A stretch of DNA of 64,000 nucleotides from Bacteroidales bacterium. Its GTDB lineage: Bacteria; Bacteroidota; Bacteroidia; Bacteroidales; Tenuifilaceae. Positions within the stretch are counted from its first letter, which is position 1. Every line of letters starts with the position of its first letter. The stretch is from contig RPRQ01000007.1 of NCBI GenBank assembly GCA_003818205.1, positions 1 through 64,000 of the forward strand, in the 5' to 3' direction. Shown piece after piece: positions 43,140 through 52,193 of this stretch. The notes beneath the pieces were generated by a model. The model saw only the letters and a list, made by a program, of their open reading frames with translations. It was not told where the DNA came from and ran no database searches. The position numbers and the translations under genes are program-made.

Positions 43140-44051
43140 ATGAATATGAAAAACAAAATTTGGGTTATCCAATTACTTATTATTGGATTGTTATTATCAA
43201 TTACTGGCAGCTGTAAAAAGAGTGATACATCTCCTCGCAAAGATCCTATTATTACATGGGCAAATCCTGCTGACATCGTCTATGAAACATTACTAAGTTC
43301 TACACAACTGAATGCAACAGCGGATGTATCTGGTACATTTGCCTACACTCCAGCAATTGGTACAAAACTAAACGTAGGTGATAATCAGGATTTGAGGGTT
43401 GATTTTACACCTACAGATCTAGCTAAATACAATATCGCGAGTAAAACGGTAAAAATTAATGTTATCAACCAATTAATATTTGGTTCAGTAACCGATATTG
43501 ATGGTAATGTATATAAAACTATCACAATTGGAACACAAACATGGATGGCTGAAAACCTCAAGACTCTTCATTATTCAGATGGCTCTTCGATTCCAGATGT
43601 TGTATCCTATAATAATACCGAAGAAAATGCTACAAAATACGGAAGACTCTATACTTGGGATGCAACTATGAAAGGTGTTACTACTGAAAAAGCAAAAGGT
43701 GTAAGTCCAGATGGATGGCATATTCCTTCTGATAGCGAATGGCAGGTTCTGGAAAACTTCCTAGGAGGTGCTAGTATTGCAGGGGGGAAGTTAAAATCAA
43801 AAACTGATTGGAAAATGCCAAATACAGGTGCAACTAATTCGAGTGGATTTACTGCTCTGGCAGGAGGGGAATATGATGCTAATCAATTTTTAACATTTAT
43901 GTTACAGAATGAATATGCTGTATTCTGGACATCGACAGAAGTTTCATCAACTAAAGCAAGAGAAAGGTATTTATCATATGATAATGCAAATAGTTCCATA
44001 TACGATTGGTATAAAATAATGAAGTATTCGATTCGATGTATTAAGGATTAA
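43140..44051 (+). CDS. FISUMP-domain lipoprotein
   Basis: 303 residues with a lipoprotein signal (KIWVIQLLIIGLLLSITGSC, Cys about 28). Residues 35-115 are an Ig/bacterial repeat-like beta domain (TWANPADIVYETLLSSTQLNATADVSGTFAYTPAIGTKL, MBG/YDG type). Residues about 120-303 are a Fibrobacter succinogenes major paralogous domain (TIGR02145): GNVYKTITIGTQTWMAENLK, YGRLYTWDAT, GWHIPSDSEWQVLENFLGG and the ending YSIRCIKD. The function of FISUMP proteins is unknown; they are exported or surface lipoproteins. The gene is divergent from the LytS/LytTR operon across 274 bp and may be its target. Either ATG, 43140 or 43146, would serve. Confidence 0.9.
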   Translation: MNMKNKIWVIQLLIIGLLLSITGSCKKSDTSPRKDPIITWANPADIVYETLLSSTQLNATADVSGTFAYTPAIGTKLNVGDNQDLRVDFTPTDLAKYNIASKTVKINVINQLIFGSVTDIDGNVYKTITIGTQTWMAENLKTLHYSDGSSIPDVVSYNNTEENATKYGRLYTWDATMKGVTTEKAKGVSPDGWHIPSDSEWQVLENFLGGASIAGGKLKSKTDWKMPNTGATNSSGFTALAGGEYDANQFLTFMLQNEYAVFWTSTEVSSTKARERYLSYDNANSSIYDWYKIMKYSIRCIKD

Positions 44052-44226
44052 ACGAATAGATCGAAAGGGTTAGAATTGATTATTTTGTCAGAAACATAAT
44101 TAATTGCTCAATCCCTGACTCTATTACGTCGGATTTATTTAATATGATTAATGGATTACTCCTATAAATCTTTGTCTTAACTATTTTAATAGAAAAGAAG
44201 ATTAATCAATCATACAATATAATGAG

Positions 44227-44260
44227 TGAACCCCCGTACATAATCTTGTTCGGGGGTTCA
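44227..44260 (+). terminator. Hairpin downstream of the FISUMP gene
   Basis: TGAACCCCCG (44227-44236) pairs perfectly with CGGGGGTTCA (44251-44260). It lies 175 bp after the stop codon. The T-tract is weak, so it may instead be a processed 3' end or a repeat. Confidence 0.5.
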
Positions 44261-44810
44261 TATATACTAGAATCTTATAATCCTATTCCTTAAATTTATT
44301 ATTCTATCATTCTCCTGAACTAGGATATAGCTTAAAGAATCAATTAATATACTTTTGTTTTTTGTATATTCCCCTACTTCTATTACATATTGTTTTTCCG
44401 TTGGAGTTATCGAAGAAACCATAGCCTACTAATATACTTTGAAGACTTTTTGTTTCTTGGAGGTTCAATACTCTTCGATATCACAACACCTTATTCAATG
44501 ACTGAGCAGTTGGTTATTAGTGCTATTGTTATGATTCCCGTGAGCGTTTTGAGAATATTTTTTCATATATAGTTTGCTATTTATCTTGATTGTTACGATT
44601 CAGAAATTTAATCTCTTTGGGTTAATTCCCCGCAGCTCTGCGATAGAAAAATGTTTTCAAGTAATATCTCGACAGTTCTGCTGCGAGGAAATTTATTGAT
44701 TACATATAAGAACTTTTGATTATAGTTTATTATCTAAATCATAAGTTTTTCTTGTACAACAAAATCCTAAATTTCTTATATTTACCTCACTACCATTAAA
44801 AAGTATTCCT
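44261..44810. other. AT-rich gap with a possible small or decayed gene
   Basis: A 60-codon frame with a TTG start at 44390-44572 encodes a hydrophobic peptide (SILFDITTPYSMTEQLVISAIVMIPVSVLRIFF). It has no ATG, no family I recognise and no promoter, so I do not call a gene; it may be the remnant of a membrane protein. At 44630-44690, CCCCGCAGCTCTGC and CTGCTGCGAGG are inverse-related words of a decayed dispersed repeat. The rest should hold the promoter of the 44811 gene. Confidence 0.35.
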
Positions 44811-46031
44811 ATGAGAAGAATTGCTCCGATACTTTTAATGACCTTTCTGATAGGTCAAGCAGCATTTGCATGCACTACGGCAATAGTTAGCGGAAAAGCT
44901 ACTCGCGATGGCAGACCGTTGATGTGGAAGCACCGCGATAGCGATTCGTTCAACAATAAGATGATGTTCATTAAGGGGAAGCGGTACAATTTTGTGGGCT
45001 TAGTAAATTCCGACGATAAGGATTATCAGGTTTGGGGTGGAACAAATAGCGCGGGTTTTTCTATTATGAACTCTGCATCGTACAACCTAAAGCCTATCGA
45101 TGATAAAACAGAAAAGGCGGATCAGGAAGGGTTTATTATGCGAATTGCTCTTGAATATTGCGCTACAATTAAAGATTTTCAAAATTTACTAGATACTTTA
45201 CCAAAACCTTTGGGTGTTGAAGCAAACTTTGGAGTAATTGATACAATGGGAGGAGCAGCATACTTCGAGACCAATAACTTTTCCTACAAAAAGTTTGATG
45301 TAAACGACCCGAAAATTGCGCCGAATGGTTACTTAATACGAACGAACTACTCCATTTCCGGGAGAGAGAATGAGGGAGCAGGATATAATCGCTATCAAAC
45401 GGCAATTAAGCAGATTGAAGAGGGGTACAAAAGCAAATCACTCAACCCATACTTTTTTCTCGACAAGGCAAGCCTTTGCTTGAAGCACGAGCTAACAAAA
45501 ACCGATTTATCTGTTGAGTTTAAGAAGAATACAATTCCCAATAGATTGTACACTTTAAGGGATTATATTGTGAGGTATTCATCAACATCGACAATTCTAA
45601 TTCATGGGGTAAAGGCAGGGGAATCACCATTACTCATCACAACTTGGGTGAAGTTGGGATTTCAACCAACATCCGTTTCAGTGCCAATATGGATAGGTAC
45701 TGCGGAGAATATGCCTGCTCTAGTTACTGCTCCAGGACTCGAAACAGCTGATCTTTGTAACTTCTCTTTGCTGCTCAAAAAGGATTGCTTCCCATTCAAG
45801 AAATGGTCGGAGGGTGAGAGCTATGTATGCCTTGAAAAATTAGGCAATAAGGATGAAACAGGGTATATGCAGATAAATACTTTTTTCGATAAAGAGCTAA
45901 TCGGTAGAGCGGAGAAGCTTATTACTAAATGGCAGAAGCTAGGTTTTGATTCCGATGAATCGTTGGACTTATATAAGGAGTTCGAGAAGCAAATAAGGAT
46001 ATTTTATCGTGAGAATTTTAACTTAAAGTAA
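44811..46031 (+). CDS. Secreted Ntn-hydrolase of the C45/linear-amide hydrolase type
   Basis: 406 residues. The signal peptide MRRIAPILLMTFLIGQAAFA is followed directly by Cys21 (CTTAIVSGKATRDGRPLMWKHRD), which becomes the N-terminal nucleophile once the signal is removed. The Arg of KHRD, the VWGGTNSAGFSIMNSASYN segment and GVEANFGVIDTMGGAAYFE match acyl-CoA:6-APA acyltransferase-like and choloylglycine hydrolase-like families. The usual reaction is cleavage or transfer of an amide-linked acyl group; the substrate is unknown here. Cys21 could also be read as a lipobox Cys, but AFAC is a poor lipobox. Its stop overlaps the ATG of the sirtuin gene by one base (TAATG), so the two are cotranscribed. 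Confidence 0.87.
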   Translation: MRRIAPILLMTFLIGQAAFACTTAIVSGKATRDGRPLMWKHRDSDSFNNKMMFIKGKRYNFVGLVNSDDKDYQVWGGTNSAGFSIMNSASYNLKPIDDKTEKADQEGFIMRIALEYCATIKDFQNLLDTLPKPLGVEANFGVIDTMGGAAYFETNNFSYKKFDVNDPKIAPNGYLIRTNYSISGRENEGAGYNRYQTAIKQIEEGYKSKSLNPYFFLDKASLCLKHELTKTDLSVEFKKNTIPNRLYTLRDYIVRYSSTSTILIHGVKAGESPLLITTWVKLGFQPTSVSVPIWIGTAENMPALVTAPGLETADLCNFSLLLKKDCFPFKKWSEGESYVCLEKLGNKDETGYMQINTFFDKELIGRAEKLITKWQKLGFDSDESLDLYKEFEKQIRIFYRENFNLK

Positions 46032-46735
46032 TGGTTAAAAAGAAGTTGGTTGTTCTTACTGGTGCAGGAATTAGCGCCGAAAGCGGGTTAAGAACCTTTC
46101 GCGATATGGGAGGTCTATGGGAGGAGTATGATATCATGGAGGTGGCCAGCTACGAGGGATGGAAGCAAAACCCCGAGTTGGTGCTAAAATTCTATAACGA
46201 CCGACGCAAACAGCTTAAGGATGTTGAGCCAAATCTGGGTCATTTAGCGCTAGTTGATGCAGAGAAGTACTTTGATGTTCGTATTATTACCCAGAATGTC
46301 GATAATCTTCATGAACGTGCAGGAAGCACTAAAATCCTGCATCTTCATGGCGAATTAACCAAGGTTGAATCATCTATTGATTCAACGCTTGTTCATGACA
46401 TTGGCTATACCGATCTGAATTTGGGCGACAAATGTTCAAAAGGGTCTCAGCTTCGCCCGCATATAGTTTGGTTTGGCGAGGAAGTACCTGCTATGACCGA
46501 GGCTATTCGGATTACACGCCAAGCCGAGATTTTTGCTGTGGTTGGAACTTCGCTTAACGTTTATCCTGCAGCGGGTCTCTTGGGGTACGCCCCTGTAAAC
46601 GCCCCGATTTATCTAATTGACCCAAATGCGGTAGAAGTGCAATCGCGCAATAGGATACATTATATTAATGAGAATGCCTCGGTGGGTGTTGGGAGAATGT
46701 TAGAGCTATTATTAAAAAGTACTTCGAGTGCCTAA
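46031..46735 (+). CDS. NAD-dependent protein deacylase (sirtuin), class III-like, without zinc cysteines
   Basis: 234 residues. Sirtuin motifs are intact: TGAGISAESGLRTFRD (10-25), TQNVDNLHERAG with the NAD-binding residues, catalytic His in ILHLHGEL, VVGTSLNVYPAAGLL and LIDPN. Tyr55 and Arg58 (FYNDRR) form the YxxR pair that in class III sirtuins such as CobB and SIRT5 recognises succinyl or malonyl lysine. The zinc-ribbon region (TKVESSIDSTLVHDIGYTDLNLGDKCSKGSQLRPHIVWFGE) has one Cys instead of four, a zinc-free variant that I believe is widespread in Bacteroidota. It acts in the cytoplasm on acylated lysines. It is coupled to the upstream hydrolase by a TAATG junction. Confidence 0.93.
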   Translation: MVKKKLVVLTGAGISAESGLRTFRDMGGLWEEYDIMEVASYEGWKQNPELVLKFYNDRRKQLKDVEPNLGHLALVDAEKYFDVRIITQNVDNLHERAGSTKILHLHGELTKVESSIDSTLVHDIGYTDLNLGDKCSKGSQLRPHIVWFGEEVPAMTEAIRITRQAEIFAVVGTSLNVYPAAGLLGYAPVNAPIYLIDPNAVEVQSRNRIHYINENASVGVGRMLELLLKSTSSA

Positions 46736-46809
46736 AATGCCTAGAGTACTTAAAGTGATAAGAGAAGATTTAACTTTAAGTACTCTAAACTCAAGGCATT
46801 TTAGGCACT
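46727..46809. repeat. Long hairpin repeat covering the 3' end of the sirtuin gene
   Basis: AGTGCCTAAAATGCCT at the left pairs with AGGCATTTTAGGCACT at the right. AGAGTACTTAAAGT and ACTTTAAGTACTCT form the inner stem. The left arm contains the sirtuin stop codon (TAA, 46733-46735), so the repeat either inserted at the gene end or took it over. AGTGCCTAAAGTGCCT-like hairpins are a known type of dispersed intergenic repeat in this phylum. Confidence 0.75.
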
Positions 46810-46823
46810 TCATAATTTGGATC

Positions 46824-47432
46824 ATGAAAAATTATATTTTACTAAGTTTATTATTTTTAGGAGTTTTATCGCAAACAATTGCGCAACGTTTCGATGGAGG
46901 CTTTTTATGTGGTATTGCAGCAACTCAGGTCGATGGCGATAGCCATGCGGGCTACAATAAAGCGGGACCGATTGTAGGCATTTGGGTGGGTCGTCGGTTA
47001 TCATCGGTGTTTTACTCCAGAATGGAGCTACGGTATATTCAAAAGGGTAGCTTTGCCAAAAGAACGGAGGAGGGATCAAACACAAGCTATTACCGTATGC
47101 GGTTGAATTACTTCGAAATACCCCTAATATTAGGCTATAGGCTACGCAATGGGTTCAATCCATTGGTAGGTTTTTCTGGGGGGTATCTTATTAAAGCCAC
47201 TGAGATGACAGAGTTTGGCTCGCTCCCAGCTGAAGATATTCAAAAATTCAGAAATTGTGAATTCGCTGGTTTACTGGGTGTTGAATACAACAAAAGCGAG
47301 CACTGGGCTTTTTACCTTGTTTACACCTATTCGTTCTTCCCCATAAGACCTCACAATACCGATGTAACCTACCGTTGGAATAGCGGACAGTATAATAATG
47401 TGCTAGAACTAGTGGCGAGGTATAAATTGTAG
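46824..47432 (+). CDS. Outer-membrane beta-barrel protein (PorT-like)
   Basis: 202 residues from the ATG at 46824. The frame is open back to 46728, but that part is the hairpin repeat, and the signal peptide (MKNYILLSLLFLGVLSQTIA) starts here. The mature protein follows the PorT-family plan: FLCGIAATQVDGDSHAGYNKAGPIVGIWVGRR, YSRMELRYIQKGSFAKR, YFEIPLILGYRL, FSGGYLI and a terminal strand VLELVARYKL. A short copy of this C-terminal coding sequence survives as a relic at 52033. PorT-like proteins include type IX secretion parts, but this small family is broad and no specific role can be given. Confidence 0.85.
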   Translation: MKNYILLSLLFLGVLSQTIAQRFDGGFLCGIAATQVDGDSHAGYNKAGPIVGIWVGRRLSSVFYSRMELRYIQKGSFAKRTEEGSNTSYYRMRLNYFEIPLILGYRLRNGFNPLVGFSGGYLIKATEMTEFGSLPAEDIQKFRNCEFAGLLGVEYNKSEHWAFYLVYTYSFFPIRPHNTDVTYRWNSGQYNNVLELVARYKL

Positions 47433-47737
47433 AGAGAAACACTTTAAGGTTTCTAAATCATCTCTTCCCCCCTTAATATTTTATAGTGTATTTTCCCATA
47501 TCACCCGAAAGGGTTATTGACTGGAATTTATACAACGAGTATCTTTATTAATAAATCTCAAATTACCATTGCCTTAATTTACGAACCAGTTCGCTCAACC
47601 TAGATAAACAGAGTTTCTTTGATTATTTTTTTATTGAAGGGTTCATGTTATCAAGGGTTAGGTAATAATTTTTCACCTGTAATTTATAAATTTTGAAAAT
47701 AGTTTCAGCTCACTAATCATTAATTAACCCTAAAACC
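47433..47737. other. Intergenic region upstream of the C25 peptidase gene
   Basis: I see no gene or clear hairpin. The promoter of the peptidase gene should lie here, but the best match (TAAATTTTG near 47690) has the wrong internal spacing for the TAnnTTTG box. Confidence 0.4.
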
Positions 47738-50700
47738 ATGAGAATAAGAAAATTGAGACTTCAGCTGTATAAGGTTTTAGCTACGCTAAAATTCTTATTG
47801 GCTATTGTGGTAATAGTAAACATTACCCAGTGCCAAAAAATTAGCCGTCTGGCTAATAAAAAAGTAATCGTTACGCCGTTAGGCGAATTAAATGAAATAA
47901 CTAAATATCCAGGCGAAACCGTTACGTTTAGGATCTATTATGTAAACACTCAAAGTAAAATTACCGATGTAAATATTATTGATACCATTCATCCATTATT
48001 AAAAAATGTAGAATTACTGAATGAAGGAAAATACCTGAAAGGTTCAGGATTACCAGTAAAAAATGAAAGAATTGCCGTATGGATCATCCCCAATGTTGAT
48101 CCAAAAAAAGGGGGATATATAGAATTTACTGGTGAAGTATCAGATAATAGCAGCTCAGCGATTTCAAGAATAGTCAATAGAGCCCATATCAGTTTTAGTA
48201 AATCGGGTTTAGTTAAGCCGTTACCCGTTGGAGTTAAAACCCCTGAAATCGATATCAAGAATATAAAGGACCTACGTTCGATTTCTACAAATAAAGTAAT
48301 TGTAAATATATGTTGTAATCCAACCCTGGGGTGGATTCCATTTAAACCACACGCAGAAAAGGATGATAAACCATTCTATGCTCTTAAAGATGAGACCACC
48401 ATGGGGATTCTTGTCAATTTTGAGTTTCCAGGAATGTATGTACAGGAAAGGGTTATTGAGGAAACCATTTATCATAGCTTAACCATTCCTACCCTGTCGA
48501 GCGTGAACGACGAAGGAAAACCAGCAATCCCTGTAGCTGGAAAGCTAATAGAAATCCCTAAAGATGCCAGCTTTACCATAGAAATATTTAAATCCGATTC
48601 GGTTAACCTGAGCTGCTATAATCTAATCCCATTTCAGGAGCTAACCGTTGAGCCATCAAGCGATAGCCCTTCGAAGTTTAAAATAGATCCGAAAATCTAC
48701 GCAAAAAATGCAAGTTACCCTGGAAAATTGGCTGGCGTTGAGGTTGAGGATATGGGGATAATGCGTGGGCATAGGCTGATTTTCCTTAAAGTTTACCCTA
48801 TTCAGTTTAATCCTGTTAAAAAATCTTTAACCGCATATTCTCAAATTGAGGTTAGAGTAAAATACGCTAAGCCAGTACAAATAGAACCAATACCCAAAAG
48901 GTTGTATTCAGCAGGGTTTGAGGAGATATTAGAATCATCGGTTCTCAACTACAATTTTGATAGGGTAGTAGAGCAGATGGAAAACAATGCAGAGGATGAT
49001 AATGGTGATAAACGATACGGTTGCGATTACCTGATTATTACCGAAGATGCTTTTTATGATGCGACCGACGCAGCTAATCCTGTTAACCGGCTAGCGCACT
49101 GGAAAACCCGAAAAGGGCTTATGGTTGAAGTAGTAAACATAAGTACAATTGGCAATACCGCTGCGAGCATAAGAACCTATATGGAGAATATGTACATCAA
49201 CTGGACTCGGGTGCCTCAATACGTAGTGTTTATTGGCGATGCTAATCATATTACCCCTGATTATCGGACAATTCATACAGGGCATACCGTTACGGTTGGG
49301 GGAGCGGATGTTACTACGCAGGTTGGTACAGACCTTTACTATACAACCCTTGATGGGGCTGATTATTTCCCCGATATAATGCTATCGAGGATTTCGGTCG
49401 ATAATGTTAACCAGCTTGGGGCTGTTATCGATAAAAGCATACTTTACGAGCAAAACCCTCCAGCGCTTGCCGCATACTATAATACCACATCGTTGGTTAG
49501 GCTATTCGAAGATGATACCGATCCAGTACCTGCTGGTAGCCCTGCTGACGCTTGCCCTTCCGATGATATGGAGGATTGCGGATGGGTATTGATTGAACGA
49601 GCCGAAGAAATGCGCGACTACCTGATTGGCGAAGGATATGATGCTCAAAGGGTATATAACTTCTCAGGCGGAATTGCCGGAGGACCTCAGCGCTGGGAGA
49701 ACGGAACAAATTTACCAGACCAATTAACACAACAACCTCCTGTTGTATTCCAATGGAATGGGGTTGCTGCTAATATTCAGAATGCATTTAATAATGGAAA
49801 TTTTCTCATAACCTACAGAGGCCATGGAGGTCGAGATGGATGGGGTCGCCCAAACTTTCATATTGCAAATATTGCGGCTCTTAATCAGAACGATATGCCC
49901 GCTTTCGTGTTCGGCGTAACATGCCAAACAGGATGGTTTGACGATGAAACCGACAATGCTGTTTTAAACACCAATACCGATTGTTTCGCTGAAGAGCTGT
50001 TGAGAGCTCAAAGGCGTGGTGCGATAGGCATTGTTGCCTCCTCTAGGAATAGCTGGGGCAGTTGCAATAATCCTATCACCGAGGGATTATGCGATGCTTT
50101 ATGGCCCGATTTCGACAATACAATCAACGGAGGATTCCTTCCACGGCTCGGTCAGCTATTTGTTTACAGCAAAACCTACCTCGCTCAGAATGTTGGAGCC
50201 ACGAATGGACGTTTGATTACCTTCGAAATGACACATCTCTTTGGCGATCCCGAATTACCCGTATGGGTGTCGGAGCCAGGCGAAATGAACGTTTCTCATC
50301 CTGAAGGGATAGGCTCTACGGGTAAACAAGAAATAGTAATAAAGGTAACCGATAAGAATACAGGCGTACCAGTTGCTAGTGCAGTAGTGGCTTTAACCCG
50401 AGACCTTACTATTCTAGGAGGGGTTCAAACCGATGCTGGCGGGAACGCACGAATTTTACTAGAAAACGTTGGTGCAGGTGATATTGATGTAACCGTTACC
50501 TCTAAGTTTTACAGACCGTATATGGGTATAATCAGGGCCAATAACGGGGGAGCATATATCAATGTTTTAAATCCTGAAAATGGAATAAGCAATCAGACCA
50601 TCTATTTAGGAGGCAAAGATTTTAGCGGCTCCGAGGAGGTTAAAATTTATTTTGACGGAACGCATGTGAAAACTACCAATGCCGTTTCTGGCGAATTCGG

Positions 50701-51559
50701 ACAATCAAATGACTTAACATTTGACGTACCAAACGGAAAACCATTGGGGCTATACAACGTAGTGGCAATAGGTAGTACATCAGGACGCTATGCCGTTGAA
50801 GTTTTTCAGGTTCGCGATGAAAGGATTGTCGATTTGTACACCTACTCACAGTGGGATGAAAGCACTTGGTCTCTTGAACCCAATAATGAATTGGTATGGA
50901 ACAGCCCTGAGATATGGTTGAAAGATGGAGGGGGTACAACTGTTGCATCGAATAATTTGGTTTTGGGGACTAATTATGAGATAAATGCAAAAGTTTATAA
51001 TAATCAAAACAATCCGGCAAATGCTGTTCGGGTAACATTCAAATGGGCGCAGCATGGTATAGGTCAAGTAGTTTGGGATGATATTGAAACCGTACCTATT
51101 GTTGTACCGGAAAATGGCAATGCAACTGCCACAGCAAATTGGACACCTTCGGTTTCAGGACACGTTTGTATTAAGGCGGAGATTTACCATATCGAGGACA
51201 TTAACCCAGCCAATAATATGGGGCAGGAAAACTGCCATGTAGGGCCAACCTCTTCCCCTGCAGAAGTAAAGTTTACCCTTTGTAATCCAACGGATAAACC
51301 TGCTATGGTTTTTCTTAAAGTATATCAGCACAAAACCAAAGGGAATGAGGGTAAAACCCGATCGCTATGGGGTTCATTCATTAAGCATCCCGACCCCCAG
51401 CTTTTAAAGCCAGGCGAGTGCCGAGAGATTTCAGTAATTGTCGATCCCGACTTCTCTGTTGATAAGGTATCAAAGGGCGAAGTAGCTAAATTTACGGTTT
51501 CGGGCTACATCAACAGAAAACTTATTGGTGGTATTGATTTAGAGGTTGTTAAAAAGTAA
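47738..51559 (+). CDS. C25 (gingipain-family) cysteine peptidase, probable lipoprotein
   Basis: 1273 residues. A basic N-terminus and hydrophobic core lead to NITQC with Cys32, a possible lipidation site. Residues about 45-165 are a DUF11-like beta domain (YPGETVTFRIYYVNTQSKITDVNIIDTI). A C25 propeptide-like part follows (about 230-390), ending EVRVKYAKPV. The peptidase domain (about 430-860) has YLIITEDAF, the catalytic His696 in YRGHGGRDGW and Cys729 in VTCQTGWF; the 33-residue His-Cys spacing equals that of RgpB. Ig-like and CARDB-like domains complete the C-terminus. No type IX sorting domain is visible, which makes lipid anchoring the likelier surface route. Substrate unknown. Confidence 0.88.
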   Translation: MRIRKLRLQLYKVLATLKFLLAIVVIVNITQCQKISRLANKKVIVTPLGELNEITKYPGETVTFRIYYVNTQSKITDVNIIDTIHPLLKNVELLNEGKYLKGSGLPVKNERIAVWIIPNVDPKKGGYIEFTGEVSDNSSSAISRIVNRAHISFSKSGLVKPLPVGVKTPEIDIKNIKDLRSISTNKVIVNICCNPTLGWIPFKPHAEKDDKPFYALKDETTMGILVNFEFPGMYVQERVIEETIYHSLTIPTLSSVNDEGKPAIPVAGKLIEIPKDASFTIEIFKSDSVNLSCYNLIPFQELTVEPSSDSPSKFKIDPKIYAKNASYPGKLAGVEVEDMGIMRGHRLIFLKVYPIQFNPVKKSLTAYSQIEVRVKYAKPVQIEPIPKRLYSAGFEEILESSVLNYNFDRVVEQMENNAEDDNGDKRYGCDYLIITEDAFYDATDAANPVNRLAHWKTRKGLMVEVVNISTIGNTAASIRTYMENMYINWTRVPQYVVFIGDANHITPDYRTIHTGHTVTVGGADVTTQVGTDLYYTTLDGADYFPDIMLSRISVDNVNQLGAVIDKSILYEQNPPALAAYYNTTSLVRLFEDDTDPVPAGSPADACPSDDMEDCGWVLIERAEEMRDYLIGEGYDAQRVYNFSGGIAGGPQRWENGTNLPDQLTQQPPVVFQWNGVAANIQNAFNNGNFLITYRGHGGRDGWGRPNFHIANIAALNQNDMPAFVFGVTCQTGWFDDETDNAVLNTNTDCFAEELLRAQRRGAIGIVASSRNSWGSCNNPITEGLCDALWPDFDNTINGGFLPRLGQLFVYSKTYLAQNVGATNGRLITFEMTHLFGDPELPVWVSEPGEMNVSHPEGIGSTGKQEIVIKVTDKNTGVPVASAVVALTRDLTILGGVQTDAGGNARILLENVGAGDIDVTVTSKFYRPYMGIIRANNGGAYINVLNPENGISNQTIYLGGKDFSGSEEVKIYFDGTHVKTTNAVSGEFGQSNDLTFDVPNGKPLGLYNVVAIGSTSGRYAVEVFQVRDERIVDLYTYSQWDESTWSLEPNNELVWNSPEIWLKDGGGTTVASNNLVLGTNYEINAKVYNNQNNPANAVRVTFKWAQHGIGQVVWDDIETVPIVVPENGNATATANWTPSVSGHVCIKAEIYHIEDINPANNMGQENCHVGPTSSPAEVKFTLCNPTDKPAMVFLKVYQHKTKGNEGKTRSLWGSFIKHPDPQLLKPGECREISVIVDPDFSVDKVSKGEVAKFTVSGYINRKLIGGIDLEVVKK

Positions 51560-51584
51560 TCTCGTTTAATATTGCTAATGCATT

Positions 51585-51636
51585 AAAACTCTGTTTAACT
51601 CTAAGTATATTTTCACACAGAGTTAAACAGAGTTTT
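51585..51636 (+). terminator. Strong hairpin after the C25 peptidase gene
   Basis: An 18-bp perfect stem (51585-51602 with 51619-51636) closes a 16-nt loop and is followed by more T. The core CTCTGTTTAACTC also resembles dispersed-repeat words. Termination of the peptidase transcript is very likely. Confidence 0.85.
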
Positions 51637-52032
51637 TTGAGGTCAGATTACGAGAACTCCTACTTCATACCCCCCTGTATTTTGTCTGGTAAGCCGTAGT
51701 CTTTATAGATATTCCATTATAGTAAAAGTTTTGCTGAACACATTTCATGTTTTTTCAGTTTCGCATGAAAAGTGCTTAATACTTTATATATACTTATAGT
51801 ATTCTCCTTGTCATCGTTGGAATTGTGGACAATACAATAACGTGTTATGCCAAACCGCTAACAAGATGAATAAAATGAAATCTTGTAGCAGGTTTGGTTA
51901 ATGTTGAGTTTACGAACCGAGCGTTTTGTGCGAGTTCGCCCAAGGCAAATCCCGATCTTTTCGGGACCGATGGACTAACAATTTCAGAATAAAAGCAAAG
52001 CGAATTATTCTGATTATCTTGTAAGCCAATCG
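51637..52032. other. Decayed non-coding region with an attC-like hairpin
   Basis: A stem at 51850-51897 pairs CCAAACC...ACAAGAT with ATCTTGT...GGTTTGG. It contains ACCGCTAAC, which also flanks the acyltransferase gene at 56582 (inverse) and 57905. Further words (TCCCGATC...CGGGA near 51951, CAGAATAA...TTATTCTG near 51985) are short palindromes. No credible open frame exists on either strand. Confidence 0.45.
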
Positions 52033-52071
52033 GTATTAGAACTAGAAGCGAGGTATAAACTATTGAGGTAA
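52033..52071 (+). pseudogene. C-terminal relic of a PorT-like barrel gene
   Basis: The frame reads VLELEARYKLLR and stops, matching the end VLELVARYKL of the barrel encoded at 46824-47432. The two DNA segments agree at 21 of 23 positions around TAGAACTAG and GCGAGGTATAAA. Only the last strand survives. This suggests an old tandem copy or recombination scar. Confidence 0.5.
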
Positions 52072-52193
52072 TAATCCTTATCATTGTTTAGTCATCTTAG
52101 CAAAAATCATTATTGATAGTGATATAAGTTCAATTTGAATTCCAAGTTTTTCTAAACTAATTTTCTAAATTTGGGTTACTAAAATTTAACCTT

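Noticed and set aside
51845-52084. 79-codon minus-strand frame after the C25 gene
   Set aside because: It covers an attC-like hairpin and the barrel relic, which is coding-like on the other strand.
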